The position numbers were made by a program, and so were the translations under genes. The notes under the pieces are model-generated. The model had not been told where the DNA came from. It did no database searches and saw only the letters and a program-made list of their open reading frames with translations. From JBELMB01 sp042088665 (GTDB taxonomy: Bacteria > Pseudomonadota > Alphaproteobacteria > Rhodobacterales > Rhodobacteraceae): 26,868 nucleotides of DNA. The stretch spans positions 1 to 26,868 of the forward strand of contig JBELMB010000061.1 of assembly GCA_042088665.1 (NCBI GenBank), in the 5' to 3' direction. This document shows, piece by piece, positions 1-8,003 of the stretch. The number at the start of each line of letters is the position of its first letter. Position 1 is the first letter of the stretch.

Positions 1-1
1 G

Positions 2-553
2 GTGATGGACGGGCTTGATGTCGCGTCCTGCGTCTTTACCGGGCCGATGTGGGGGATCCGCATCGCCAACCCCGTGCGCCCCGCCGCCTGGGCGATCAGC
101 CGGGTCTCCAAATCGGTTGGGCTGGGCCATGTCTATGCCCCCGGCACCCGGCGCGAAAGCTATGTGACCTTTGCCGATTTCGAGGACAACACCCTGACCA
201 CCGACCCGGAGGCATGGGATTTCATGCGTCGGCAGGTTCTGGCGCATCCGGAACTGCAATTGGGGGGGCCTTCGCTGCACTGGTTGCATGAGGCTTTGGC
301 CGAAACCCGCGAACTTGCCCGCCGCCCGGCCCCGAAAATGCCCTGCATCTGCTTTTGCGGCACGAACGAACGGATCGTCGATGTGGACCGGATCAAGGCG
401 CGCATGGCCCATTGGTCCGAGGGACGACTGGAAATGGTCCCCGGCGCCGAACATGAGATCATGATGGAAACGCCCGCCACCCGCGAACGCGTCATGGCCG
501 ACATGATCGAGCTTTTTGACAGCGCTGGCGCCGCCACGGCCATGACGGCCTGA
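2..553 (+). CDS. Alpha/beta hydrolase (lysophospholipase-like), 3' fragment
   Basis: This is the C-terminal part of an alpha/beta-hydrolase of the serine aminopeptidase S33/lysophospholipase type; the reading frame is open to the left edge, so the true start and the nucleophile elbow lie outside the window. What remains is about 183 codons. The visible part has a lid-like stretch, then the strand carrying the probable acid (FCGTNERIVDVD) and the probable catalytic histidine in PGAEHEIMMETP, in the order expected for this fold. The family hydrolyses ester or acyl bonds in the cytoplasm; the substrate cannot be inferred. It ends 100 bp before the repair gene pair and need not be functionally linked to it. 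Confidence 0.7.
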   Translation: MMDGLDVASCVFTGPMWGIRIANPVRPAAWAISRVSKSVGLGHVYAPGTRRESYVTFADFEDNTLTTDPEAWDFMRRQVLAHPELQLGGPSLHWLHEALAETRELARRPAPKMPCICFCGTNERIVDVDRIKARMAHWSEGRLEMVPGAEHEIMMETPATRERVMADMIELFDSAGAATAMTA

Positions 554-653
554 CACGCCCAACGGCGCCGCCCCCCCCTCCTGTACCGACACCCGGATCC
601 CGAGACGCGAGATTGCCGGTGTTCGGGCGGCGCTCCGGCGCTATCCTTGCCTC

Positions 654-1748
654 ATGACATCCCCGGTCCTGACCTTCACCGAACGCGGCATCTATTGCCC
701 CGCAGGCGATTTTTACATCGATCCATGGCGCCCGGTGCCGCGCGCCCTGATCACGCATGGTCATTCAGACCACGCGCGTCCCGGCCATGCCGCTTATCTC
801 GCCACCCATGGCGCGCTGCCCGTGATCCGTCACCGGCTGGGAGAGATCAACGCCGAGGCCATCGCCTATGGCGAAACGCGCCGGATCGGCGGGGCCAACG
901 TGTCCTTTCACCCGGCCGGTCACCTGCCCGGTTCGGCCCAGATCCGCGTCGAGGTCGGTGGCGAAATCTGGGTTGCCTCCGGCGACTACAAGACCACCCC
1001 TGACGGGCTTTGCGAAGCGTTTGAACCGGTGCGTTGCCACAGCTTCATCTCGGAATGCACCTTTGGCCTGCCGGTCTTCACCTGGGCGCCACAGTCAGAC
1101 GTCGCCAAGGAGATCAACGCCTGGTGGGCTGCCTGCGCCGCCGAAGGCAAGACCGCCATGCTGGGCGCCTATTCCCTGGGCAAGGCGCAGCGCCTCCTGA
1201 GCCTGCTGGAGCCGCAGGGCCCGGTCTTCACCCATGGCGCGGTGGAAGCCACGAACACCATCCTGCGCGCCCAGGGCTATGCCCTGCCAGAGACCACGCA
1301 GGTCACGCGGGACACCGATGTCAAATCTGCGACCGGCGCGCTGGTGATCGCGCCACCCTCGGCCTTTGGCACCCCTTGGGCGCGCCGCTTCGGGCCGGTG
1401 TCCACCGGATTTGCCTCTGGATGGATGCGGCTGCGCGGGATCCGTCGCCGCCGCGCCATGGACCGGGGCTTTGTCCTGTCCGACCATGCCGACTGGCCCG
1501 GTCTGCATGAGGCGATCCGCGCCACGGAGGCCGAAACGATCTACGTGACACATGGTTACACGGACATCTTCGCCCGTTGGTTGAATGAACAGGGCTGGCA
1601 GGCAAAGGTCATCCCGACAGAATTCGGCGGCGAAGACGACGGCACCACCGAGCCTAAAGAGGCCCGGCAGGATGGCGACCAGGGATCCGATCCCGATGAG
1701 AGTTCAGAACAGGACACCACGGACGCCCCGGGGGAGCAGCCCGCATGA
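654..1748 (+). CDS. Ligase-associated DNA exonuclease (MBL fold)
   Basis: Metallo-beta-lactamase-fold nuclease of the family that travels with bacterial ATP-dependent DNA ligases; it should trim DNA ends before sealing. The metal-binding motif HGHSDH (His35, His37, Asp39, His40) is intact. Further expected metal-site elements are present: GDYKTTPD near residue 107, SECTFGLP, LSDHADW and the C-terminal THGYTD. The core ends near residue 325 and is followed by about 40 acidic, probably disordered residues rich in Glu, Asp, Ser and Gln, an extension that looks longer than usual. The ATG at 654 has only a weak ribosome-binding site but gives the right N-terminus for the family. The stop overlaps the ligase start by 4 bp (ATGA), so the two are translationally coupled. 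Confidence 0.88.
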   Translation: MTSPVLTFTERGIYCPAGDFYIDPWRPVPRALITHGHSDHARPGHAAYLATHGALPVIRHRLGEINAEAIAYGETRRIGGANVSFHPAGHLPGSAQIRVEVGGEIWVASGDYKTTPDGLCEAFEPVRCHSFISECTFGLPVFTWAPQSDVAKEINAWWAACAAEGKTAMLGAYSLGKAQRLLSLLEPQGPVFTHGAVEATNTILRAQGYALPETTQVTRDTDVKSATGALVIAPPSAFGTPWARRFGPVSTGFASGWMRLRGIRRRRAMDRGFVLSDHADWPGLHEAIRATEAETIYVTHGYTDIFARWLNEQGWQAKVIPTEFGGEDDGTTEPKEARQDGDQGSDPDESSEQDTTDAPGEQPA

Positions 1749-3337
1749 AACGCTTCACACAGCTGTTCACCGCCCTCGACCAGACAACGAAAACCAGCCT
1801 GAAAACAGAGGCTTTGGCAACCTACTTCAGCGAAGCTCCGGATGAGGATAAACTGTGGTGTATTGCGCTTTTCTCCGGCCGCCGCCCAAAACGCGCGGTC
1901 AACAGCACCGAATTGCGCACCCTCGCCGCAGAGGCCGCCGGGATCCCACTTTGGCTCTTCGAGGAAAGCTATCCGATCGTCGGCGATCTGGCAGAGACCA
2001 TCGCGCTGGTGCTGCCCCCCCCAAGGCAGGTCTCTGACCACAGCTTGACGTTCTGGATCAACAGCTTGCGCGCGCTTCATGACCTCCCGCGCGAAGCCCG
2101 TTTCCCCCAGATCCAAGAGGCCTGGGATCAACTCGACACACCGCAGCGCTTTTTGTTCAACAAGCTCCTGACCGGGGGCTTTCGCATCGGTGTCAGCCGC
2201 AAGCTGATGACCCGCGCACTGGCCCGCGCCACCGGTCAGGACGAGGCGCATCTGGCGCTCAAACTCATGGGCAACTGGACCCCGGACACCACCAGCTATC
2301 ACGCGCTGGTCGAAACCGAAGACCCCGCCGCGGACCTGTCACGGCCCTATCCTTTCTACCTCGCCTACCAGTTGGAGGAAGCACCGGAAAACCTCGGTTC
2401 TCCAGAGGATTGGCAGGCAGAGTGGAAGTGGGATGGCATCCGCGGTCAATTGATCCTGCGCGGTGGCACGCAACACCTGTGGTCTCGTGGCGAGGAGCTT
2501 TTGACCGACCGTTTCCCGGAGTTCGCCCGCGCCGGCGATTTCCTCCCGCAGGGCTGTGTCTTTGATGGCGAGGTCCTTGCATGGGCTGACGAGGCCCCCT
2601 TGCCCTTTGCCACGCTGCAGCCGCGCATCACGCGCAAGACCGTGCCAAAGAAACTGCTCAGGGACGCGCCCGCGGTTCTACTGGCCTATGACCTGCTCGA
2701 AAAAGACGGCAAGGACCTGCGCGACACCCCGATGGCCGACCGACGGGCGCGGCTGGAGAGGCTGCTGGCGGAGCGACCTGCGGCATGTCCCGTGCGGCTG
2801 TCGCCTTTGCTCGCCTTTTCCGACTGGGATCATCTGGCCACTCTGCGCGAAACCGCGCGCGAGGCCCGCGCCGAGGGGCTGATGCTGAAACGCCGTGCCG
2901 CGCCCTATCTTGCCGGGCGCAAGAAAGGCGACTGGTGGAAGTGGAAGCTGGATCCTCTGACCGTGGACGCCGTGATGATTTACGCCCAACAGGGCCACGG
3001 TCGCCGCGCCAACCTGTTTACCGATTTCACGTTTGCAATCTGGAAGGGCAATGAGCTGGTCCCTTTCACCAAGGCCTACTCCGGCCTGACCGATGCAGAG
3101 TTCAACGAGATCACCGGCTGGGTGCGCAAGAACACGCTCCAACGTTTTGGCCCGGTGCGTCAGGTGCGGCCCGAGCATGTCTTCGAGATCGCCTTCGAAG
3201 GCATCCAGAAGAGCCCGCGCCACAAATCGGGAATCGCCCTGCGATTCCCCCGGATGTCCCGCTGGCGGCGCGACAAACCGGTGGCAGAGGCCAATTCACT
3301 GGACGACCTCCAGGATCTTCTGGCGGCTTTTGGCTGA
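1745..3337 (+). CDS. ATP-dependent DNA ligase (cisplatin-damage-response type)
   Basis: ATP-dependent DNA ligase of about 530 residues, the normal length for the bacterial ligase clustered with an MBL exonuclease. An N-terminal helical DNA-binding domain covers roughly residues 1-200. The nucleotidyltransferase domain follows, with motif I EWKWDGIRG and Lys228 as the residue that carries AMP, motif III in VFDGEVLAW, motif IV EGLMLKR from residue 377 and motif V in WWKWKLD. The OB-fold domain covers the last ~110 residues. It seals nicks using ATP, probably in repair rather than replication. In many proteobacteria this pair sits with an Lhr-type helicase and a metallophosphoesterase; neither follows here. 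Confidence 0.93.
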   Translation: MKRFTQLFTALDQTTKTSLKTEALATYFSEAPDEDKLWCIALFSGRRPKRAVNSTELRTLAAEAAGIPLWLFEESYPIVGDLAETIALVLPPPRQVSDHSLTFWINSLRALHDLPREARFPQIQEAWDQLDTPQRFLFNKLLTGGFRIGVSRKLMTRALARATGQDEAHLALKLMGNWTPDTTSYHALVETEDPAADLSRPYPFYLAYQLEEAPENLGSPEDWQAEWKWDGIRGQLILRGGTQHLWSRGEELLTDRFPEFARAGDFLPQGCVFDGEVLAWADEAPLPFATLQPRITRKTVPKKLLRDAPAVLLAYDLLEKDGKDLRDTPMADRRARLERLLAERPAACPVRLSPLLAFSDWDHLATLRETAREARAEGLMLKRRAAPYLAGRKKGDWWKWKLDPLTVDAVMIYAQQGHGRRANLFTDFTFAIWKGNELVPFTKAYSGLTDAEFNEITGWVRKNTLQRFGPVRQVRPEHVFEIAFEGIQKSPRHKSGIALRFPRMSRWRRDKPVAEANSLDDLQDLLAAFG

Positions 3338-3468
3338 TCGCACCGGCCAAGACGGTTAATTTACGTGGTACGTTCGCCACATCGGCCAACGGTAGGGATT
3401 CAGGACTTTTTCAGCCTGTCCGCCTATGCACATTTGACTCCGTGTCTGTGTCCAAAGGATAGAGCCGG

Positions 3469-4335
3469 ATGCGCCGTTTCGCCGGAATGATTCTCGCCCT
3501 GCTTGTCGCAAGCCCTGCCTCCGCGCAGTCATTCACCTATGAAGGTCGCCTCGGCAGCAGCGCCACGGACATGTTGGGCGGTCAGGGCATCGGCTTTCTC
3601 GACGTCACCTTTGGCCTTCCTCTCTCGCGGCGGGTGCCGCTGTCCTTCGAGTTCGGAACCTACCTCTTTGCGCTTGACGGCAAGCGCCCCCATGAAACCT
3701 ACGGCGCGCTGGTCTGGAAGGACCGCGTCAAACTCGGCGCGCTGCGCCCGGCCTATGACGCCGTGCTGCCCTCCGTCTTTGAAACGCGCGCGCCCTACCT
3801 CGCGTATGCCCGCGCCGAATACGCCCGCTCCCACAACACGGTCGAAGCCATGCGGCGCACAGCCGTGCCATGGGGTCTTTCCGTCGAAGGCAGCACGGAA
3901 CGCGTCGACTGGATCGTCTCCGTCCATGACGCGATCGAGGGCACGTTTCGGTCTGCCTCGGTGGCCGTGACCTACAAGCTGGACACGCTCAGCCTGATGG
4001 CCGCGGTCGAGGGGGTCTGGTCCCGTGACAACGGTCCTCTCGGCATGAATGCCAAACTTGGCGCGACCTTTGACCTCGGCCCGCTCAGCGCCGGACTGTC
4101 CCTTGTGCACCCCGATGCAAACGACCGGCCCAACATACTGGCCGTGGATCTGCGGATGCCGGTCGCGCCGCGTTTTGACATGAGCCTCATGGGCGAGTTC
4201 ACGCAAGATGGCAGTGACGACGCCTACGGGCTGGCGTTTGACCATGCGGCGGGACCGGACAGCACCGTCATCTTCAGCGCCACGGACGGCGCAGCGGGGC
4301 CTGCGCTGCACCTGACCTACGCGCATCGCTTCTGA
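3469..4335 (+). CDS. Outer-membrane beta-barrel-like protein, unknown function
   Basis: A 288-residue exported protein I cannot assign to a named family. It begins with a signal peptide (hydrophobic residues 7-15, likely cleavage after Ala-Ser-Ala19). The rest is rich in alternating polar and apolar strands with many aromatic residues and Gly turns, and the chain ends in Arg-Phe; a C-terminal Phe is the typical outer-membrane barrel assembly signal. It resembles small porin-like or acyloxyacyl-hydrolase-like barrels, but I see no catalytic motif, so a porin or structural role is only an inference. AAGGA lies about 10 nt before the ATG. It follows the ligase by 131 bp and is probably separately transcribed. 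Confidence 0.7.
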   Translation: MRRFAGMILALLVASPASAQSFTYEGRLGSSATDMLGGQGIGFLDVTFGLPLSRRVPLSFEFGTYLFALDGKRPHETYGALVWKDRVKLGALRPAYDAVLPSVFETRAPYLAYARAEYARSHNTVEAMRRTAVPWGLSVEGSTERVDWIVSVHDAIEGTFRSASVAVTYKLDTLSLMAAVEGVWSRDNGPLGMNAKLGATFDLGPLSAGLSLVHPDANDRPNILAVDLRMPVAPRFDMSLMGEFTQDGSDDAYGLAFDHAAGPDSTVIFSATDGAAGPALHLTYAHRF

Positions 4336-4387
4336 CGCCGGGGCGCGACAGGCGGGTTACGATGTTCCCACGTCGCCCCGATCCCTC

Positions 4388-4418
4388 GTTGCCCCGGCCC
4401 CTTGTTGCCCCGGCCCCT
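4388..4418. repeat. Two-copy 15-bp direct repeat
   Basis: GTTGCCCCGGCCCCT occurs at 4388-4402 and again at 4404-4418, one base apart, in the 173-bp gap between two convergent genes. It does not fall in a credible coding frame. Slippage-type duplication is the simplest explanation. Confidence 0.8.
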
Positions 4419-4466
4419 CGTCTTGTCGCCTTCACTCCAGTTCGTCGTCGCGCCGTGTCGTCGTTA

Positions 4467-4500
4467 CGCGGGTCCATCGGGTCAAAGCCGGGAACCCGCG
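4467..4500 (-). terminator. Possible terminator hairpin of the dehydrogenase
   Basis: A 7-bp inverted repeat (CGCGGGT at 4467-4473, ACCCGCG at 4494-4500) with a 20-nt loop lies just past the stop codon of the minus-strand dehydrogenase. No T-run follows on that strand, so intrinsic termination is doubtful. Confidence 0.25.
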
Positions 4501-4508
4501 CTATATGT

Positions 4509-5426
4509 TCAGCGCTTTGCCGCTTCTTCCTCCATGTCGATCCCGTTCATGCGCGCCACGTGATCCACCAACCACGGCACATAGTCCTCGCCGTGGCCCT
4601 TGGCCTCCACATGGGTAAAATACTGTCGCGCAGCGCTGCCCATCAGCGTCAAAGCCTCCGCCTCGGCCGCCATGGCGCCCGCATAGCGCAGATCCTTGGC
4701 CGCATTGGCGACCGAAAACTTGTGCGCATCGCGATTTCGATCGACGGCGTAAGACATGAAGGTGTCGAAAAAGCCATTGCCCAGACGGCTCGACCCGATG
4801 ACCCGCTGCACCGTGGCCGGCGGGATACCCGCCTTGGCGCCAAGCACCGTCACTTCGGAATAGAGCGCCGCATAGGACATGGCGATGGTGTTCATCAACA
4901 GCTTCATCTTGTGGCCAGAGCCGACCGGCCCGACATGGTTCACATTGCCTGCCCAACAGTCGATCACCGGCCTGACCCGGGCAAAGACCGCATCTTCGGC
5001 GCCAACCATGGCGTCCAGCGTGCCTGCCTCGGCTTCCTTCGGCGTGCGCCCCAACGGTGCGTCGACCATGTGCCCGCCCAGCGCCGCCAGTTCCGCGGCC
5101 AGTGCCATGGTCGAGGTGGGATCCGCGGTCGAGGTTTCGATCACCACGAGGCCCGGCCGTGCCCCGGCCAGCAAACCCTCCGGGCCGCGGAACACCCCCT
5201 CCACCTGCGGGGAGTTCGACAGACAGGTGTGGATCACGTCACAGGACGCGGCCATCTCCCGTGGGCTGGCCACCTCGATCGCACCCTGCGCCACAAGGCT
5301 GTCGACCGGGACCCGGTTGCGATTGCCCTTGACCATCAGGGGATAGCCCCCCGCCAGAATGTTGCGGGCCATGCCATGGCCCATGTATCCAAGGCCGATA
5401 AAGCCCACCTGCATCTGCTCGCTCAA
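4509..5426 (-). CDS. NAD(P)-dependent beta-hydroxyacid dehydrogenase (3-HIBDH family)
   Basis: Member of the 3-hydroxyisobutyrate/tartronate-semialdehyde/threonate dehydrogenase family, which oxidises beta-hydroxyacids or reduces the matching semialdehydes with NAD(P). The Rossmann motif GFIGLGYMG is at residues 8-16 and the catalytic Lys175 sits in GSGHKMKLLMN. The substrate loop reads DAPLGRTPKEAEAGT instead of the common DAPVSGG; a GRT loop also occurs in the sulfolactaldehyde reductase YihU, so the substrate may not be hydroxyisobutyrate. I place the start at a TTG at 5426 because AAGGAGG lies 7 nt before it; the next ATG (5414) would be 19 nt from that site. This gives 305 residues. A GntR-like palindrome lies 180 bp upstream. 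Confidence 0.88.
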   Translation of the reverse strand: MSEQMQVGFIGLGYMGHGMARNILAGGYPLMVKGNRNRVPVDSLVAQGAIEVASPREMAASCDVIHTCLSNSPQVEGVFRGPEGLLAGARPGLVVIETSTADPTSTMALAAELAALGGHMVDAPLGRTPKEAEAGTLDAMVGAEDAVFARVRPVIDCWAGNVNHVGPVGSGHKMKLLMNTIAMSYAALYSEVTVLGAKAGIPPATVQRVIGSSRLGNGFFDTFMSYAVDRNRDAHKFSVANAAKDLRYAGAMAAEAEALTLMGSAARQYFTHVEAKGHGEDYVPWLVDHVARMNGIDMEEEAAKR

Positions 5427-5602
5427 GGCAAAGCCTCCTTCTGTGTGGATTGCAGCACCCCGCGGGTCGGCGGGCGGGCGACTGGCGACAGCCAGAGTGC
5501 CGCCCGGCCCGACCCGTGGCGCATCCGCGCAATTTTCAAGTCTCTCCCCGCGAAGCGACCCCCGCGCCGTTGACATCCGGACGCGCAGCCGTTTCTTTCG
5601 CA

Positions 5603-5616
5603 AATGGTATACCAAT
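5603..5616. promoter_or_regulatory. GntR-like operator, copy 1
   Basis: AATGGTATACCAAT contains the perfect palindrome TGGTATACCA (5605-5614). It is in the divergent region between the dehydrogenase start (5426) and the LysE operon (5739/5774). On the minus strand, TTGCAA lies 14-16 bp upstream, so the site could cover a -10 box. Its twin at 13806 precedes the aminotransferase. TGGTnnACCA-type palindromes are typical of FadR-branch GntR regulators; no such regulator is in the window. Confidence 0.6.
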
Positions 5617-5738
5617 CACAAGGCGTTGCAAGCCGAGGCCCCCAGAGTGCGGCCCCGCCCATCGGGCTCAGTCCATCTGAACAATGAACTGCCGCCCGAA
5701 ATCTGTACGAGAACGCACAACCCGAAACGAGGGATCGT

Positions 5739-5780
5739 ATGACCAAGACGACGCGCCCCGCGCAGAACACGCCATGCTGA
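5739..5780 (+). CDS. 13-codon leader ORF overlapping the LysE-family start
   Basis: An ATG at 5739 preceded by GAGGGATCGT opens a 13-codon frame (MTKTTRPAQNTPC) whose TGA at 5778-5780 overlaps the ATG at 5774 of the downstream exporter. It has the better ribosome-binding site of the two starts, so it probably serves to deliver ribosomes to the exporter by translational coupling. It could instead be a leftover of a longer N-terminus lost by frameshift. No evidence shows the peptide itself does anything. Confidence 0.4.
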   Translation: MTKTTRPAQNTPC

Positions 5781-6373
5781 CCTTCGCAGCAGCGGTTTTC
5801 TTCCTGATCATCACACCGGGACCGGGTGTGCTGTCCACCGCGGGTCTTGGGGCCGCCTATGGCTTTCGCGCCGGGCTGAAGTATGTCACCGGGCTTTTTA
5901 TCGGCACCAATATCGTCGCGCTGGCGGTGATCACCGGCGTCGCCGGGATCATCCTTTCGGTGCCTGTCGTGCGCTGGATCCTGATGGCCGCCTCCATCGG
6001 CTACCTGCTCTACCTCGCGGCGCGCATCGCCTTTGCCGGGGCACGCATCGCATTTATACAGGCCAAGGCCCCGCCAGCGCTGATGGCCGGGCTGGCGCTG
6101 CAAGCGATCAATCCCAAGGCCTATGCCGTCAACACCACGCTTTTTGCCGGATTTCCCTTCGCCCCCGACAACCTGATGTTCGAAACCATCGCCAAGCTGC
6201 TGATCACCAACGCGATCTGGATCCCGATCCACCTCGTTTGGCTCTTTGCCGGTGCCAGCCTGCACCGGCTCGACCTGTCCGAAAGCACGCAGCGGCGCAT
6301 CAATTATGCCATGGCCGCCTCCATGCTGGTTGTCGTCGCGCTGGCGCTTTTCTCGGGGCTGAGCAATGCCTGA
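5774..6373 (+). CDS. LysE/RhtB-family translocator
   Basis: Inner-membrane exporter of the LysE/RhtB superfamily, usually for amino acids or related small metabolites. From the ATG at 5774 it is 199 residues, the normal family length, with about six membrane helices. The N-terminal signature ITPGPGVLSTAG is at residues 13-24, and the mid-protein LQAINPKAY motif is also characteristic. A longer frame opens at 5684, but its extra 30 residues are hydrophilic and unlike the family, so I reject that start. A 13-codon leader overlaps the start and the stop overlaps the next gene by 8 bp, so it is the first protein of an operon with the FAD oxidase. The exported compound is unknown. Confidence 0.85.
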   Translation: MLTFAAAVFFLIITPGPGVLSTAGLGAAYGFRAGLKYVTGLFIGTNIVALAVITGVAGIILSVPVVRWILMAASIGYLLYLAARIAFAGARIAFIQAKAPPALMAGLALQAINPKAYAVNTTLFAGFPFAPDNLMFETIAKLLITNAIWIPIHLVWLFAGASLHRLDLSESTQRRINYAMAASMLVVVALALFSGLSNA

Positions 6374-7892
6374 TACGCTCCGCTCCCCCCATGACTTCAC
6401 CGCCCTCGCCGCGCTGCTTGGCCCGCGCCTCGCGCAGGGGCAGGCCGAGCGCCGCCTGCACGGCCAGAACGAGACCTATTTCCCGAACACGCCGCCGGAC
6501 GCCGTGGCCTACCCGGAAACCACCGCAGAAGTGAGCGCGATCCTGCGTCACTGCCACGCCCATGAGATCCCCGTCACCCCCTATGGTGCGGCCAGTTCAC
6601 TCGAAGGTCAGCACCTCGCCACGCAAGGCGGGCTCAGCCTCGACATGACCCACATGAACCGGTTGCTGACCACCAGCGCAGAGGATCTGCTGTGCACGGC
6701 CCAGCCCGGTCTGACCCGCAAGCGCCTGAACGAAGAGCTGCGCGCCACCGGCCTGTTCTTTTCGGTGGATCCGGGTGCGGATGCCACGCTGGGCGGTATG
6801 GCCGCGACCCGCGCGTCCGGCACCACCGCCGTGCGCTACGGCACGATCCGCGACAACATCCTCGCGATGGAAGTGGTCATGGCAGACGGCACAGCGATCC
6901 GCACCGGATCCGCCGCGCCCAAATCCGCCAGCGGCTACGACCTCGCCCATTTGATGATCGGCTCCGAAGGCACATTGGGCGTCATCACCGAGCTGACCCT
7001 GCGCCTGCATGGCCAGCCAGAGGCCACAGCCGCCGCGACCTGCCGCTTTGCCTCCGTCGAAGAGGCGGTGATGTGCGTGATCCTGACCATCCAGTCCGGC
7101 CTGCCCATGGCCCGGATCGAACTGCTGGACCACATGATGGTGCGCGGCTTCAACATCCATTCCGGCGCGGATCTGCCCGAAGCGCCCCATCTCTTTCTGG
7201 AATTCCATGGCTCGGAGGCCAGCGTGGCCGAGCAGATGACCCGCTTTCGCGACATCGCCCGGGACTTCGGCAGCGAAGGATGGCAAACCGCAACCCGCCC
7301 CGAAGACCGCCGCCGCCTCTGGGCCATGCGCCACGACGCGCATTACGCCTCAGCCGCACTTGGCAGCGGCCACATCTGGCCCACGGACACCTGCGTGCCG
7401 ATCTCGCGCCTCGCCGAAGCCGTCACCTGGGCCCAGGACGAGGCCGCCCGCATGGAATTGACCGCGACCATCGTGGGCCATGTCGGCGACGGCAACTTCC
7501 ACGTCGGCCTGTCGGTCGATCCCGACGACACAGCCGTCATGGACCGCGCCAAGGCCTACACCAATGCCCTTGGCGAAATGGCACTGCGCCTTGGCGGCAC
7601 GATCAGCGGTGAACACGGCATCGGGCTGGGCAAACAGGGCTTCATGGACCGCGAACACGGACCCGCCCTGCCTTTCATGCGCGCCATCAAACAGGCGCTG
7701 GACCCAAAGGGCATCCTGAACCCCGGCAAGCTCTTGCCACCTTTGACGACCGAAGGCAGCGCAGACAAGACCCGGCAAGATGAAGTTCGGCAAGATGAAG
7801 TTCGCCCGGATAAAGCTCACCCAGACAAAGACCGACCGGACGAAGACCAACCAGACCCAGCCGCTCGCCCTCCCATGGCCTTTGACCCATGA
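6366..7892 (+). CDS. FAD-linked oxidase (D-lactate dehydrogenase/glycolate oxidase GlcD-like)
   Basis: Flavoprotein of the vanillyl-alcohol-oxidase fold that oxidises D-2-hydroxyacids such as D-lactate or glycolate. The FAD-binding domain has the PP-loop PYGAASSLEG (residues 72-81), then DPGADATLGGM and MIGSEGTLGVIT. The C-terminal substrate domain has IVGHVGDGNFH, which includes metal/substrate histidines, SGEHGIG and the family's usual end NPGKLLPP near residue 457. After that comes an abnormal ~50-residue charged tail built of pentapeptide repeats (RQDEV, RPDKA, HPDKD and so on). It is closer to cytochrome-type D-lactate dehydrogenase than to a GlcDEF complex because no glcE or glcF follows. 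The start overlaps the exporter stop by 8 bp, so translation is coupled. Confidence 0.85.
   Translation: MPDTLRSPHDFTALAALLGPRLAQGQAERRLHGQNETYFPNTPPDAVAYPETTAEVSAILRHCHAHEIPVTPYGAASSLEGQHLATQGGLSLDMTHMNRLLTTSAEDLLCTAQPGLTRKRLNEELRATGLFFSVDPGADATLGGMAATRASGTTAVRYGTIRDNILAMEVVMADGTAIRTGSAAPKSASGYDLAHLMIGSEGTLGVITELTLRLHGQPEATAAATCRFASVEEAVMCVILTIQSGLPMARIELLDHMMVRGFNIHSGADLPEAPHLFLEFHGSEASVAEQMTRFRDIARDFGSEGWQTATRPEDRRRLWAMRHDAHYASAALGSGHIWPTDTCVPISRLAEAVTWAQDEAARMELTATIVGHVGDGNFHVGLSVDPDDTAVMDRAKAYTNALGEMALRLGGTISGEHGIGLGKQGFMDREHGPALPFMRAIKQALDPKGILNPGKLLPPLTTEGSADKTRQDEVRQDEVRPDKAHPDKDRPDEDQPDPAARPPMAFDP
7758..7862 (+). repeat. 15-nt tandem repeat, seven units, coding
   Basis: Seven 15-nt units lie in frame at the 3' end of the FAD oxidase. 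They encode SADKT, RQDEV, RQDEV, RPDKA, HPDKD, RPDED and QPDPA. Units 2 and 3 are identical at DNA level (CGGCAAGATGAAGTT); the others have diverged but keep Asp at the third position. Confidence 0.9.
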
Positions 7893-8003
7893 CCTGTGAC
7901 AAGAAACGCATGGGGAGCATCGGCCCGACCGCCCAGCCACAGCGCGGCCCCGCGGCCAGCCCCCGCGTTCGAAAACACCTGTCCTTTGACGGAGACACAC
8001 CAC

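Noticed and set aside
4362..5573. 403-codon plus-strand open frame
   Set aside because: It is the antisense shadow of the 3-HIBDH-family dehydrogenase; His/Arg-rich composition and no domain.
5427..5615. Extended N-terminus of the minus-strand dehydrogenase
   Set aside because: The frame is open to 5615, but the extra residues are not part of the Rossmann domain and a strong AAGGAGG site points to the TTG at 5426.
5684..5773. Longer LysE-family protein starting at 5684
   Set aside because: The extra 30 residues are polar and precede the first membrane helix in a way not typical of the family; no good ribosome-binding site was seen.
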